Shown piece after piece: positions 7,727 through 16,402 of a stretch of 64,000 nucleotides of DNA. This DNA is from JADKHR01 sp041917295 (lineage in GTDB: Bacteria > Elusimicrobiota > Elusimicrobia > FEN-1173), in contig JAYRXX010000063.1 in the NCBI GenBank assembly GCA_041917295.1, positions 124,001-188,000 on the forward strand, given 5' to 3'. Each line of letters starts with the position of its first letter. The first letter of the stretch is position 1. Position numbers and translations under genes: made by a program. Below the pieces are notes generated by a model, which saw only the letters and a program-made list of their open reading frames with translations, had not been told where the DNA came from and ran no database searches.

Positions 7727-8689
7727 ATGGCCCGTCTTTGGCGCCGTTGGCGCAAAGAAGTCAGCCGGCGCCTGACCATCATGGTTATCCCCCATGGGAT
7801 GGCCCGGCCCCGCCAGATGTCCTTTTCGTTGCCCTTTTTGGCGATTTTGTTTGTTTCCTGGACAGCCTTAACGGGTTGGGCTGGGTTTCTGGCGTCAGAG
7901 CGGTTCGATTACTGGCGGGCCCGGGTGAGCAGTCACTACCTCAAACTCAAGCTTTCCTACATGACTAAACAGCTCAACGAATCCCGAGCCATGCTGGACG
8001 AAGTGAAGAGTTTGGAAACGGAACTGCGCACGTTAATGGGGCTTGGCAGTCGAGACGCGATCATCCAAACGGAAGGTCCTCCGGAGCGGTCCTCGCCTTA
8101 CCGGGCGCTGGGGGGGCCCTCGGCGGCGGACGCGCGGGCCCTGGACCAAATGCTCCAGTCGTCCCGCCACGAGATTTCTTTTGAACAGATCGGACGCGAA
8201 GTGCAGGCCCTGCGCGCCGAAGCGGAACTGAGGATTGCCAGCGTTCAACAGCTCAGCGAAAAAATTTCCACCGAACGCCAAATTTACAAAGCCACGCCCA
8301 ACCTGTGGCCGGTGTCGGGCTACTTGACCTCCCACTACGGCATGCGTTTGCATCCCATCGACGGGTTCCGGGAATCCCATCAGGGGTTGGACATCGCCGG
8401 ACCCGCGGGATCCCCCATCCGGGCCGCGGCCGAGGGGGAAGTCAAATTGGCCGGTTGGGCAGGCGGTTACGGCAACGTGGTGGTCATTGACCACGGGATG
8501 GGTTATTCCACCCGCTACGGACACAACCGCCTGTTGTTGGTCAAAAAAGGCGACGTGGTGAAACGGGGCCAGACCATCGCTCTCATGGGCCAAACCGGAA
8601 AAGCCACCGGACCCCATTGCCATTACGAAGTGTGGTATAATGGCCGCGCCGTGAATCCTTTTCGATTTCTTAAAAAGCACACCTCTTGA
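7727..8689 (+). CDS. M23 family peptidase, membrane anchored
   Basis: LytM/M23 zinc endopeptidase acting on peptidoglycan crosslinks in the periplasm, 320 aa. A positively charged N-terminus and one membrane segment (FSLPFLAILFVSWTALTGWA) are followed by coiled-coil stretches, then the peptidase domain from LWPVSGYLTSHYGMRLHP. The zinc ligands are intact: HQGLD and HCHYE. The ATG at 7727 is chosen because GGAGG is 6 nt upstream; the in-frame ATG at 7691 has no RBS and coincides with the predicted transcription start. Bactofilin begins 2 bp after the stop, the well-known M23-bactofilin pair that shapes cell-wall synthesis. Confidence 0.92.
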   Translation: MARLWRRWRKEVSRRLTIMVIPHGMARPRQMSFSLPFLAILFVSWTALTGWAGFLASERFDYWRARVSSHYLKLKLSYMTKQLNESRAMLDEVKSLETELRTLMGLGSRDAIIQTEGPPERSSPYRALGGPSAADARALDQMLQSSRHEISFEQIGREVQALRAEAELRIASVQQLSEKISTERQIYKATPNLWPVSGYLTSHYGMRLHPIDGFRESHQGLDIAGPAGSPIRAAAEGEVKLAGWAGGYGNVVVIDHGMGYSTRYGHNRLLLVKKGDVVKRGQTIALMGQTGKATGPHCHYEVWYNGRAVNPFRFLKKHTS

Positions 8690-8690
8690 T

Positions 8691-9095
8691 ATGATCGGAA
8701 AAAAAGAAGGCCTGTCGTCTCCCATGGAAACCGTGATCGGGGCCGGAACGCGGTTTCAGGGGAACATCCGTTCAAAAGGCTTTGTTCGCATCGACGGCGT
8801 GGTGGAAGGCGGCGTTTGCGCCGAAGGCGTGATTGTGGGCGAAAAGGCCAACGTCACCGGGGACGTGATCGCGAAAATGGTGTTCATCGCCGGGAAAGTT
8901 ACCGGCAACGTCACGGCGGCCCACTCGTTGGAAATTCAACCCAAAGGCCAGGTCCGCGGCGATCTGCGCACCGCCCAGGTTTCCATCGCCGACGGAGCCT
9001 TTTTTGAAGGACATTGTTTAATGAACGCGGAAAAAATCGGCGCGCTGGACGTGGAAGAAGCTCTCTCCCAAACCACCGCCCCCTCCATCTCCTAA
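8691..9095 (+). CDS. Bactofilin
   Basis: Polymer-forming cytoskeletal protein of the bactofilin (DUF583) family, 134 aa. The central right-handed beta-helix repeats are visible: GAGTRFQGNIRSKG, RIDGVVEGGVCAEG, VIVGEKANVTGDVIA, FIAGKVTGNV and EIQPKGQVRGDL. Bactofilins self-assemble without nucleotide and position cell-wall enzymes; the preceding M23 peptidase is the likely partner. There is no strong RBS, and the 1-bp gap to the previous stop suggests translational coupling. Confidence 0.93.
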   Translation: MIGKKEGLSSPMETVIGAGTRFQGNIRSKGFVRIDGVVEGGVCAEGVIVGEKANVTGDVIAKMVFIAGKVTGNVTAAHSLEIQPKGQVRGDLRTAQVSIADGAFFEGHCLMNAEKIGALDVEEALSQTTAPSIS

Positions 9096-9104
9096 GGACA
9101 TCCC

Positions 9105-9851
9105 ATGAAATGGTTTCACACGCATCGCACGAAAATTTATTTGGTGGTCATCGCTGTTTTTGTGGTGGGATCGTTCGCGGGGTTCGGAAGCTACTTTTTC
9201 GACCAGTCCCCCCTGGACGCGGCCATCACCGTTAACGGACGAAAAATCCCTTTCAAACGATTTGATAACTTTTACCAACAGGTCTTGGAAGAACAACGCC
9301 AGCGGTCTCCCCAACCGTTGACGGACCCCCAACGGGATTACCTCAAACGTCAAGTGGTTCAGTCGTTGGTTCAAGAAGAAGTTTTCGTCATGGAGGCGGA
9401 GAAGCTGGGCCTCGCGGTGGCCGACATGGAACTGGCTCAGTTCATCCAGCACATTCCCGCCTTTCAAAACGAAGGACGTTTTGACGTGGGCCGTTATCGG
9501 GACATTTTGGGGCGAATGCGGTTGAAAGTGGAAGATTTTGAGGCGGATCAACGACGCCAGTTGTTGGCTCAAAAAGCCCAATTTGTCATGGCGTCAGGAG
9601 TAAAAATTTCTTCGCTCGAATTTCCCGCCAAACTCCAGGCCGCCTTGGCCCAGGCCAACGAAGACGACCGAAAAAAGATATCGGAAAACCCCGGCGGGTT
9701 CCAGGAAAACGTTCGCCGCCAAGAAATGCAGGCGGCCCTTCAAGAATGGTACAACGACCAAAGCACTCGCCTGAAAGTAAAGGTTCTTCTGAGCAAGCTG
9801 GAAGGGCCCAAAACCCCGGCGCCCGCCGCACCCGCCCCCGTTACCCCGTAA
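9105..9851 (+). CDS. SurA-N/PpiD-like anchored protein without PPIase domain
   Basis: 248-aa envelope protein with an N-terminal membrane anchor (IYLVVIAVFVVGSFAGFGSYFF), then a SurA/PpiD-type N-terminal chaperone domain: INGR-like VNGRKIPFKRFDNFYQQ, VVQSLVQEEVFVMEAEKLGL, and IPAFQNEGRFDVGRYRDILG. The parvulin prolyl-isomerase domain that follows in full-length PpiD or SurA is missing; the protein ends in a Pro/Ala-rich tail. An AAGGA RBS precedes the ATG. The 3' end overlaps the convergent maf gene by 11 bp. A chaperone or periplasmic docking role is inferred from the family. Confidence 0.8.
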   Translation: MKWFHTHRTKIYLVVIAVFVVGSFAGFGSYFFDQSPLDAAITVNGRKIPFKRFDNFYQQVLEEQRQRSPQPLTDPQRDYLKRQVVQSLVQEEVFVMEAEKLGLAVADMELAQFIQHIPAFQNEGRFDVGRYRDILGRMRLKVEDFEADQRRQLLAQKAQFVMASGVKISSLEFPAKLQAALAQANEDDRKKISENPGGFQENVRRQEMQAALQEWYNDQSTRLKVKVLLSKLEGPKTPAPAAPAPVTP

Positions 9852-10407
9852 CTTTTTTCAGCAAACTCCTCAAACCCCGCAGGGGCAACCCCACCACGTT
9901 TTCGTATTCGCCGCGATACCGTTCGACAAACGGGTTTCCCCGGGCCTGGGCGGCATAGGCGCCGGCCTTGTCGTGGTTCTTTTTTGACCACCGATCCAAT
10001 TCCGATTTTGTGAAAGCGCGCAATTTTACCCGGGTTCGATAAACGCCGGTCCACACACGTTGGCCGGGCCGAACCGCCAACGCCAGCCCGGTGTAAACGT
10101 CGTGCCACCGGCCGCTCAACTCGGACAACATCCGTCGTGCGTCCGCGGTATCAGCGGGTTTACCGAACACCCGGCCCCGTAAAACCACCTCCGTGTCCGC
10201 CCCCAGAACCAGCCCGCGCGGAACGCGCCGCGCCACCGCGAGGGCTTTGCGGCGGGCCAATTGAACCACATGCCACTTCACGTCCGTTCCGGGACAGGGC
10301 GGGGGTTCCGGCACCCGGCTGACCCGAACGCGGAACCGCGGAACCACTTTTTTCAACAACAATTTGCGCCGAGGCGACCCGGACGCCAATACAAAAAGGG
10401 GGTTCAC
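9841..10407 (-). CDS. maf: Maf-family nucleotide pyrophosphatase
   Basis: Maf/YhdE-type nucleoside triphosphate pyrophosphatase (house-cleaning of non-canonical nucleotides), 188 aa. Motifs: FVLASGSPRRKLLL, VLGADTEVVLRGRVFGKP, DARRMLSELSGRWHDVYTGL and DKAGAYAAQ. The aspartate of GADTEV and the SGSPRR loop are the expected active-site elements. Start is the GTG at 10407, which overlaps the stop of the large protease gene (GTGA); the ORF upstream of it is out-of-frame protease sequence. Confidence 0.92.
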   Translation of the reverse strand: MNPLFVLASGSPRRKLLLKKVVPRFRVRVSRVPEPPPCPGTDVKWHVVQLARRKALAVARRVPRGLVLGADTEVVLRGRVFGKPADTADARRMLSELSGRWHDVYTGLALAVRPGQRVWTGVYRTRVKLRAFTKSELDRWSKKNHDKAGAYAAQARGNPFVERYRGEYENVVGLPLRGLRSLLKKVTG

Positions 10408-13400
10408 CTGAGCACAACGATTTTTTGGCTGGCGCGGACTTTTTCCCCGCCTTTGTGGGCTTCCACCGACCACAGGTAGGCTCCGGAAGAAAGACCGTTG
10501 GTGTTCCAGCGCAATTCAAACGCCGTTTTTCCTTCCGGGGTGCGCACAGCCACAGCCTCGTCGCTTTCAAACACGGTTTCCCCGGACAACCGCTGGACCC
10601 GAACCGAAACCCGCTCCGCCGAGCCCACTTCCATGTGAAACAGGGTTGATCCGTCTGTCACGGGATGGGGCGTGCAGGAAAGACGCCCCAGAGCCAGGGG
10701 CTCGTCGGCTCCCGAATTCAGAGAAGCGGCGGTCACCGCCGCAGACAAGGTGCGTGCCGTGGCCGTTGCGCTGTATCCGGACAACAAACTGTTCCCGTCA
10801 TAGGCGCGCACCCGAGCGTAATAGGCTACCCCACTGGCCAGCCCAGAGATCGGGAAACTCAAGACGTTGTTCAGGCCCAGGTTGTTGTAGTTCGGTAACA
10901 GAGTTGAAAAGGTCGAGACCGTGGACACATCAATCCGATAGCCTTTAACGGCCTCGTTGTCGGTGGCGGGATCCCAGGCGAACGTCAACCGGCTCGTTGT
11001 GGGATTGACCAACCGAGGATTGCCAGGGACGGTGGGCGGCGTGCGATCGTACGCCAACGTCACGGCCACCGTGGCGGTACTGCGGTTGCCCGCGTAATCC
11101 GAGGCCACCGCAGAAAGAACATAAGGGCCGTCGGGCGACGTGGACGGGATCCATCCGTAGCTAAACGGAAACGTGGTGTCCACGGCTTTCGAAACACCAT
11201 CCACCAAAAAGGACACGTTGGCCACGTCCACGTTGTCGGCGGCGGCCGCCGCAACCGTGATGGGCCCTGTGATTCGCTGCCCGGCCGTGGGAGTCGAAAT
11301 GGAAACCGTGGGCGCGGTCACATCGGCCGTCACCAATGTGGCGAGGGGCGCCGCAACGCCGTGGCCGGACACCAGACCGTTGGAATCCACGGCCCGGACC
11401 CGAGCCCAATAGGTGGTTGCGGGAGTCAGCCCGCTGATCTGACGGGAGCGGCTGGTGCCCACCGACAGATCGTTATAACCCGGCAGCAACACGGAGAAGG
11501 ACGGATCCATCGACACGTCCACGCGATAGGCCGCAATCCCCGATAAATCGGTCGCGGCGCCCCACGTAAACAAAAGCGTGGACGGCGAGGGTCCTTTCAA
11601 AACCGGCGTGGGAGGAACCGTGGGCGCCACCGTGTCCGCCACGACCACATAAGAACGGTTCCACACCTTTTCGCCGAAATAAACGGGGGGCGCTCCTTCT
11701 TTGCGCATTTGCCAAGCCAACGGAACCGTTCCGGGCGAGGCGGGGGCCCTGAGGGTAAATGAAAAGGTTTTGGTGCCCCCGGTAACGATGTTGTCCGTGG
11801 CCGACAAGGACACGCGGGACAATCCCCACACCGCATTGTCGGCAGGGTCCACGGACCCCAGCTGGTAACCGCCCGCGGCCGACCACGCGTTGGACCCCGA
11901 ATTTCGCAAGGCCGCCTGGACCGAAAGAACTTGCCGCTGAACAACCGACGGTGGAACTCCGGTCACGGACACCACTTGAGCAAAATGGGACACTGTCACG
12001 TGCACCAAAACGGACCGAACCGCGGCGTTCCCGGCCCGATCAACGGCATGGGCCGTCACCGTATGGGTCCCCGGAAAAACCCCGGCCGTGTCCCAAACCC
12101 ACGAAAAGGGGGCGGTCGTCATCGTTGAAAGCACCACATCCCCATCCAAAAACACGACCCGCTCAATCCCGGATAAACCGTCTCCCGCTTCCACGGTCAG
12201 CCGGGTTGGACCGGTGATAACCGAGTTGCCGGCCGGTTCAACCCATCCGATCGACGGGGGCGTGGCGTCCACCAGAAAAGGTGCAAACCCCAGGTTGTTG
12301 GATTCGTCCAACTCCGTTTGCCCGTTCAACGCGTCCGCGATGATTTTAATGGAATGAACCCCTTCCGCCGGGGCGACGCCCCGGAACGTCCAGGAAAAGG
12401 TCTGGCCCGGATTCAGGAGCGGCGAAAACGCGCCCCAAGACGGCGCGGATTGGCCATCCAAAAACCCCTGGAAATTTAAATCCGGCATGGACGGGCCTTC
12501 GCCGGCGTTTTTGATTTCGACGTTGATATCGTAAGACGCGCTCGCTTTCATTGCGTAAGGCACAACGCCCGCCCGGGACACCACCAGGTCCGGGCGTCCC
12601 CACGTCACGCCGATCGCCGTCGGGCTGTTGGGAGAAACCCCGGCGCTGTTGTAGGCCCTCACGCGCGCGTAGTACGTGGTTTTGGGCGTCAACGAAAGCA
12701 GTTCCGTGGATTTTTGAGAACCAAAATCGATGTCATCGAACCCGGGGCTTAAGGGAACAAAGAGCGGGGATGTGGACAGGTCAAACCGAAAACCCGTGGC
12801 CGCGTCGCCCGCGGGAGACGCCGCCCACGACAAAGTCAGCGTATCCGCGCCGGGTTTGGAAAAGGCGGCCGTGGGCGCCAGGGGAGGGCGGAGCACGGCA
12901 AACGCCAAATCGTCGTGGTCGTTGTAACTGCCCGCCGCGCATCCTCCCGCCGGCGGGCTCCCGAGATAGCGGAACACGCCCCGCACCGCCTGGCGCGGTC
13001 CGCCCGATGTCAACGTAAAGGTGGTGGACACCACCTGCATGCGGGAACCAACCACGCCCAGGGTGGCCAAGGGCACCCACACGGGGCTGGCCGCGTCCGG
13101 GGCGTACATCACATCCAAAAAGTTCGCCCCGGGGGAAAAGGCCCACACGCGGGCGTCCAAGCGAACCTGTTTTCCGGCCGCAAAAGGGGACCCGTCCGTG
13201 GACGCCACGCGAAGCCAGTCCAGGGACTCGTCCAAATGATAGGCGCCCGCTGTTCCATCGGAACACGGCGCGGGAAAAAGGGTATTGGGCTGATTGGGTT
13301 CCGGAAATCCGCCGGCGATGTTGTCGCGCCCTTCCAACCGTCCGCCCGAGGCGCACGCCGCGCCCACAACCGAACATTCCGGCGCGCCCCCTCCGGGATT

Positions 13401-15977
13401 AAACACGGCAATGACCGCCCCGTTGTTGGTGGAAAAGGCCCGCGTTGAAGACGACACGTTGCTTTCGTTGTCCATCGCGTCCACCCGAAACGTGTGAAAG
13501 CCGTTGTCCAACTGGGTGGTATCGAACACAAACGACCACGTGGAAAACGCCACGCCCAGGGGGACGGCCCCCATGTCGGCGGGAGCGGGCCGATTCGACG
13601 CGGAGGCGTCAGCGGGACCTGCGCCCGACAGGGTTTTCCATTTTCGTCCGTCCACATAAAGCGTGACATGGGTCAACGCCGAATTGTCCTGGGCCGAGCC
13701 GGACCACAGGGAGAGCCCGGACAACAGGGCTCCTTCCGACGGGGTGGCAATGGACACCGCGGGTTTCGTTGAAACGCTGTCGCGCGTGGTGAACACCAAG
13801 TCGTCGTGGTCGTCATAAACGCCCGTTCCGCACGGGGCGGCCACCCCGCCGTAGCGAAACCGTGCCCGGACCGCTTGCGTTGATCCGTGGGGCAATGTGA
13901 ACGAGGCGGACAACGTTTGAGCCCCGCTGATCGTGGCCGGAACGCTGGCCACCCATTGCCAAGAAGGGTTCCCGGCATCGGCGGCCGAATAAAGGTCGAG
14001 GATGTCCGTGGTGGCTGTGTAGGCCCACACGCTGGCGTCCACGCGCACAAGCGATCCCGGAGCCAACGTGGACCCGTCCACGGTGTAGAGGCGGATCCGG
14101 TCGTTGGACTCGTCGTAATGAAAAGCGCCGGCGTTGCCGTCGGCGCAGGAACCAAACAAGGTGTTGGGCGGGTTGGATTCGGCCCCCCCCGTGATCAGCC
14201 CGCGCCCGCGCAAGAGCGTTCCGGAATCGCAGGCGGATCCCGGCGAAAAACAGCCGGGGGCACGATACACCGAGGAATATCCCGCCAGGTCCGTTTTGAG
14301 CACAGAAACGGGGAGCGACGCCGATCCAACGTTGCCTTCCGCGTCCCAGGCCCGAACCGTGAGAACAAGGTTGCCGCTGTAAGAAAGCGGATCAAACAGG
14401 AAGGACCAGGCCGTTAATCCGGAAGCGACATCCAAAAATTGGCCGTTAACCAAAACATCCACTTTCACCACCCCGACATTATCCGAGGCGGTTCCCACCA
14501 ACAGGGTGGGCCCAGTCAACACGGCGCCGGGCGCGGGCGTTTGCACAAGCACCAGCGGAGGCGTTGTGTCTGACGGCGCGGGAACGGCGGACAACGCCGC
14601 GCGGGCATTGATCCGCCCGGCTCCCGAGACCGTATCGGGCCCGGGCGATCCCACATCGTCGGCCGACTGGCGGATCACCTGTCGGACCTGGGACGCCGAA
14701 TAGTCGGGATGGCTGGCCAAGATTAGAGCCGCCAACCCGGACACGTGAGGCGCGGCCATGCTGGTTCCGTTCAAGAACGAATACCCGCCCTTGTACGTCG
14801 ATAAAATGGAAACGCCGGGGGCCGCCACATCGATGCGTGTTCCAAAATTTGAAAACGCGGCTTTTTGGTCGGCCGCATCGAACGCCGACACCGCCACCAC
14901 GCCCGGCAACCGAGCCGGGTAAAAATCTTGGACATCCATATTGCTGTTGCCCGCCGCCGCCACCACAACGGCTCCCACGCTCACCGCATAGGCCACGGCG
15001 GACTCGATGAGAGGATCCGACCCTTGCCCGCCCCAGCTGTTGTTGATCACCTGAGCGCCGTTGTCGGCCGCGTAAATGAGTGCCTGAGCCAGATCGGCGC
15101 TGGTTCCGTTTCCGTAATCGTTCAATCCTTTCACCGGCATCACGCGCGCGTTAAAGCTCAAACCCACCACGCCCACCCCGTTGTGGCCCACAGCCGCAAT
15201 GGTGCCCGCCACATGGGACCCGTGGCCGTAGACGTCCGTGGGCCCGTTGTCTTCGGCCACGCAATCCCATCCTCGGACATCATCCACATACCCATTTAGA
15301 TCGTCGTCCAGGCCATTGCCAGGAATTTCGTCGTTATTGACCCACACGTTGGCCGCCAGGTCCGGATGAAGGAAATCAACCCCCGTGTCAATCACGGCCA
15401 CCACCACGCCGGATCCCGTGGACACGTCCCAGGCGGCGGGAGCTTCCACTTTCGTCATCCCCCACAATTGGCCGAACGACGGATCGTTGGGCGTCCATTG
15501 CACTGAATAGATGCGGTTAAAATCGGCTTGCTCCACGTCGGACAAACTCCGATAGGCGTTGAGAACCCGGCCCAGATCTTCCGTTGAATCGACGGAAATA
15601 ACCACGGTGCGGTCCAAGGCGTCTCGAACCGATTCGGCCCGGCGCACATCCGTGCGCTGGATGGATCCCCATCGGGCCGACCGTCCCCGATGTTTCAGCG
15701 GCAAACCGGCCTCGGCGCGAAGGACCCGACGAACTTCGCGGGCACCGAACCGGGCGTGCACGGCCCGGGTGCCCGGGGAAACATTTTGCAATCCTGCCGC
15801 CGTCGATCGCCGAACCCGGGGAGGAAGGCCCGTGGACCGGGTGGATTTAAACCGCACCACGATTTCGTTGGGGACCCGTCCCTCAGCCGGCGCGGCGCCG
15901 TTGACGACGTCGCGCCCGGCGTTTAATGATACCGCTAAAGAAAGTGCCGCCAAACCGCTCATGAAATATTTTTTCAT
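10404..15977 (-). CDS. Giant secreted subtilisin-like serine protease
   Basis: 1857-aa secreted S8 peptidase. It has a signal peptide (MKKYFMSGLAALSLAVSLNA), a propeptide with NEIVVRFKS, and a complete catalytic set: Asp197 in AVIDTGVD, His252 in YGHGSHVAGTIAA, Asn313 in NNSWGG and Ser406 in NGTSMAAPHVSG. The remaining ~1400 residues are repeated Ig-like modules (TPAPGAVLTGP, SDNVGVVKVDVLVNG types), Fn3 repeats (TTYWARVRAVDS types) and a CARDB-like segment. The C-terminus is a FlgD/type-A sorting-like domain ending near SSGAYLWSVEAHKGGEKV. The ATG at 15977 has a GAGG RBS. Probably processes or binds extracellular polymers; the substrate cannot be inferred. Confidence 0.93.
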   Translation of the reverse strand: MKKYFMSGLAALSLAVSLNAGRDVVNGAAPAEGRVPNEIVVRFKSTRSTGLPPRVRRSTAAGLQNVSPGTRAVHARFGAREVRRVLRAEAGLPLKHRGRSARWGSIQRTDVRRAESVRDALDRTVVISVDSTEDLGRVLNAYRSLSDVEQADFNRIYSVQWTPNDPSFGQLWGMTKVEAPAAWDVSTGSGVVVAVIDTGVDFLHPDLAANVWVNNDEIPGNGLDDDLNGYVDDVRGWDCVAEDNGPTDVYGHGSHVAGTIAAVGHNGVGVVGLSFNARVMPVKGLNDYGNGTSADLAQALIYAADNGAQVINNSWGGQGSDPLIESAVAYAVSVGAVVVAAAGNSNMDVQDFYPARLPGVVAVSAFDAADQKAAFSNFGTRIDVAAPGVSILSTYKGGYSFLNGTSMAAPHVSGLAALILASHPDYSASQVRQVIRQSADDVGSPGPDTVSGAGRINARAALSAVPAPSDTTPPLVLVQTPAPGAVLTGPTLLVGTASDNVGVVKVDVLVNGQFLDVASGLTAWSFLFDPLSYSGNLVLTVRAWDAEGNVGSASLPVSVLKTDLAGYSSVYRAPGCFSPGSACDSGTLLRGRGLITGGAESNPPNTLFGSCADGNAGAFHYDESNDRIRLYTVDGSTLAPGSLVRVDASVWAYTATTDILDLYSAADAGNPSWQWVASVPATISGAQTLSASFTLPHGSTQAVRARFRYGGVAAPCGTGVYDDHDDLVFTTRDSVSTKPAVSIATPSEGALLSGLSLWSGSAQDNSALTHVTLYVDGRKWKTLSGAGPADASASNRPAPADMGAVPLGVAFSTWSFVFDTTQLDNGFHTFRVDAMDNESNVSSSTRAFSTNNGAVIAVFNPGGGAPECSVVGAACASGGRLEGRDNIAGGFPEPNQPNTLFPAPCSDGTAGAYHLDESLDWLRVASTDGSPFAAGKQVRLDARVWAFSPGANFLDVMYAPDAASPVWVPLATLGVVGSRMQVVSTTFTLTSGGPRQAVRGVFRYLGSPPAGGCAAGSYNDHDDLAFAVLRPPLAPTAAFSKPGADTLTLSWAASPAGDAATGFRFDLSTSPLFVPLSPGFDDIDFGSQKSTELLSLTPKTTYYARVRAYNSAGVSPNSPTAIGVTWGRPDLVVSRAGVVPYAMKASASYDINVEIKNAGEGPSMPDLNFQGFLDGQSAPSWGAFSPLLNPGQTFSWTFRGVAPAEGVHSIKIIADALNGQTELDESNNLGFAPFLVDATPPSIGWVEPAGNSVITGPTRLTVEAGDGLSGIERVVFLDGDVVLSTMTTAPFSWVWDTAGVFPGTHTVTAHAVDRAGNAAVRSVLVHVTVSHFAQVVSVTGVPPSVVQRQVLSVQAALRNSGSNAWSAAGGYQLGSVDPADNAVWGLSRVSLSATDNIVTGGTKTFSFTLRAPASPGTVPLAWQMRKEGAPPVYFGEKVWNRSYVVVADTVAPTVPPTPVLKGPSPSTLLFTWGAATDLSGIAAYRVDVSMDPSFSVLLPGYNDLSVGTSRSRQISGLTPATTYWARVRAVDSNGLVSGHGVAAPLATLVTADVTAPTVSISTPTAGQRITGPITVAAAAADNVDVANVSFLVDGVSKAVDTTFPFSYGWIPSTSPDGPYVLSAVASDYAGNRSTATVAVTLAYDRTPPTVPGNPRLVNPTTSRLTFAWDPATDNEAVKGYRIDVSTVSTFSTLLPNYNNLGLNNVLSFPISGLASGVAYYARVRAYDGNSLLSGYSATATARTLSAAVTAASLNSGADEPLALGRLSCTPHPVTDGSTLFHMEVGSAERVSVRVQRLSGETVFESDEAVAVRTPEGKTAFELRWNTNGLSSGAYLWSVEAHKGGEKVRASQKIVVLR

Positions 15978-16402
15978 TGGAACCTCGCTTTGTTCAAAGA
16001 GGGAGTCGTGTTTTCGGAAATCCAAGAGAGATAGTTGGCCAGCCCGCCCGCCAAGGGCAACGCGATGATTTCGGGGACGTCGTAGGGATGGACGGCGGTC
16101 AAACGGGCTTGGAGAGCGGCAAGGCGATTGCTTGTGGTTTTCGCGATCAGCATATATTCCCGGGCCGATTCCACGTCGCCTTTCCATCGGTAAACCGATT
16201 GAACGCCGCCCACCACGTTCACGCAGGCGGCCAACCGCTCACGGACCAGCAATTTGGCCAGCCGCCGGGCCGTGGACCCGTCAGGCGCGGTGGCCAAAAC
16301 GATCAAGAAATGAGAGGGGGTGAACTTTTTAGAAAACGCGGAACGGGACCGAGTCCGACGGGGGACGGTCGATGGGGAATTTCGTTTCAGGGATTTTCCC
16401 AA
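15974..16402 (-). CDS. cutA: CutA1-like protein
   Basis: Divalent-ion tolerance protein CutA family, a small trimeric ferredoxin-like-fold protein. Core motifs: LIVLATAPDGSTARRLAKLL, RERLAACVNVVGGVQSVYRW, REYMLIAKTT and HPYDVPEIIALPL. The start is not settled. The conserved domain begins near 16306 (TTG), while TTG at 16402 and GTG at 16441 are upstream in frame and overlap the stop of the GAF gene. I give 16402 as a possible coupled start. No ATG or clear RBS exists. The 3' end overlaps the protease start (ATGA). Confidence 0.82.
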   Translation of the reverse strand: MGKSLKRNSPSTVPRRTRSRSAFSKKFTPSHFLIVLATAPDGSTARRLAKLLVRERLAACVNVVGGVQSVYRWKGDVESAREYMLIAKTTSNRLAALQARLTAVHPYDVPEIIALPLAGGLANYLSWISENTTPSLNKARFQ

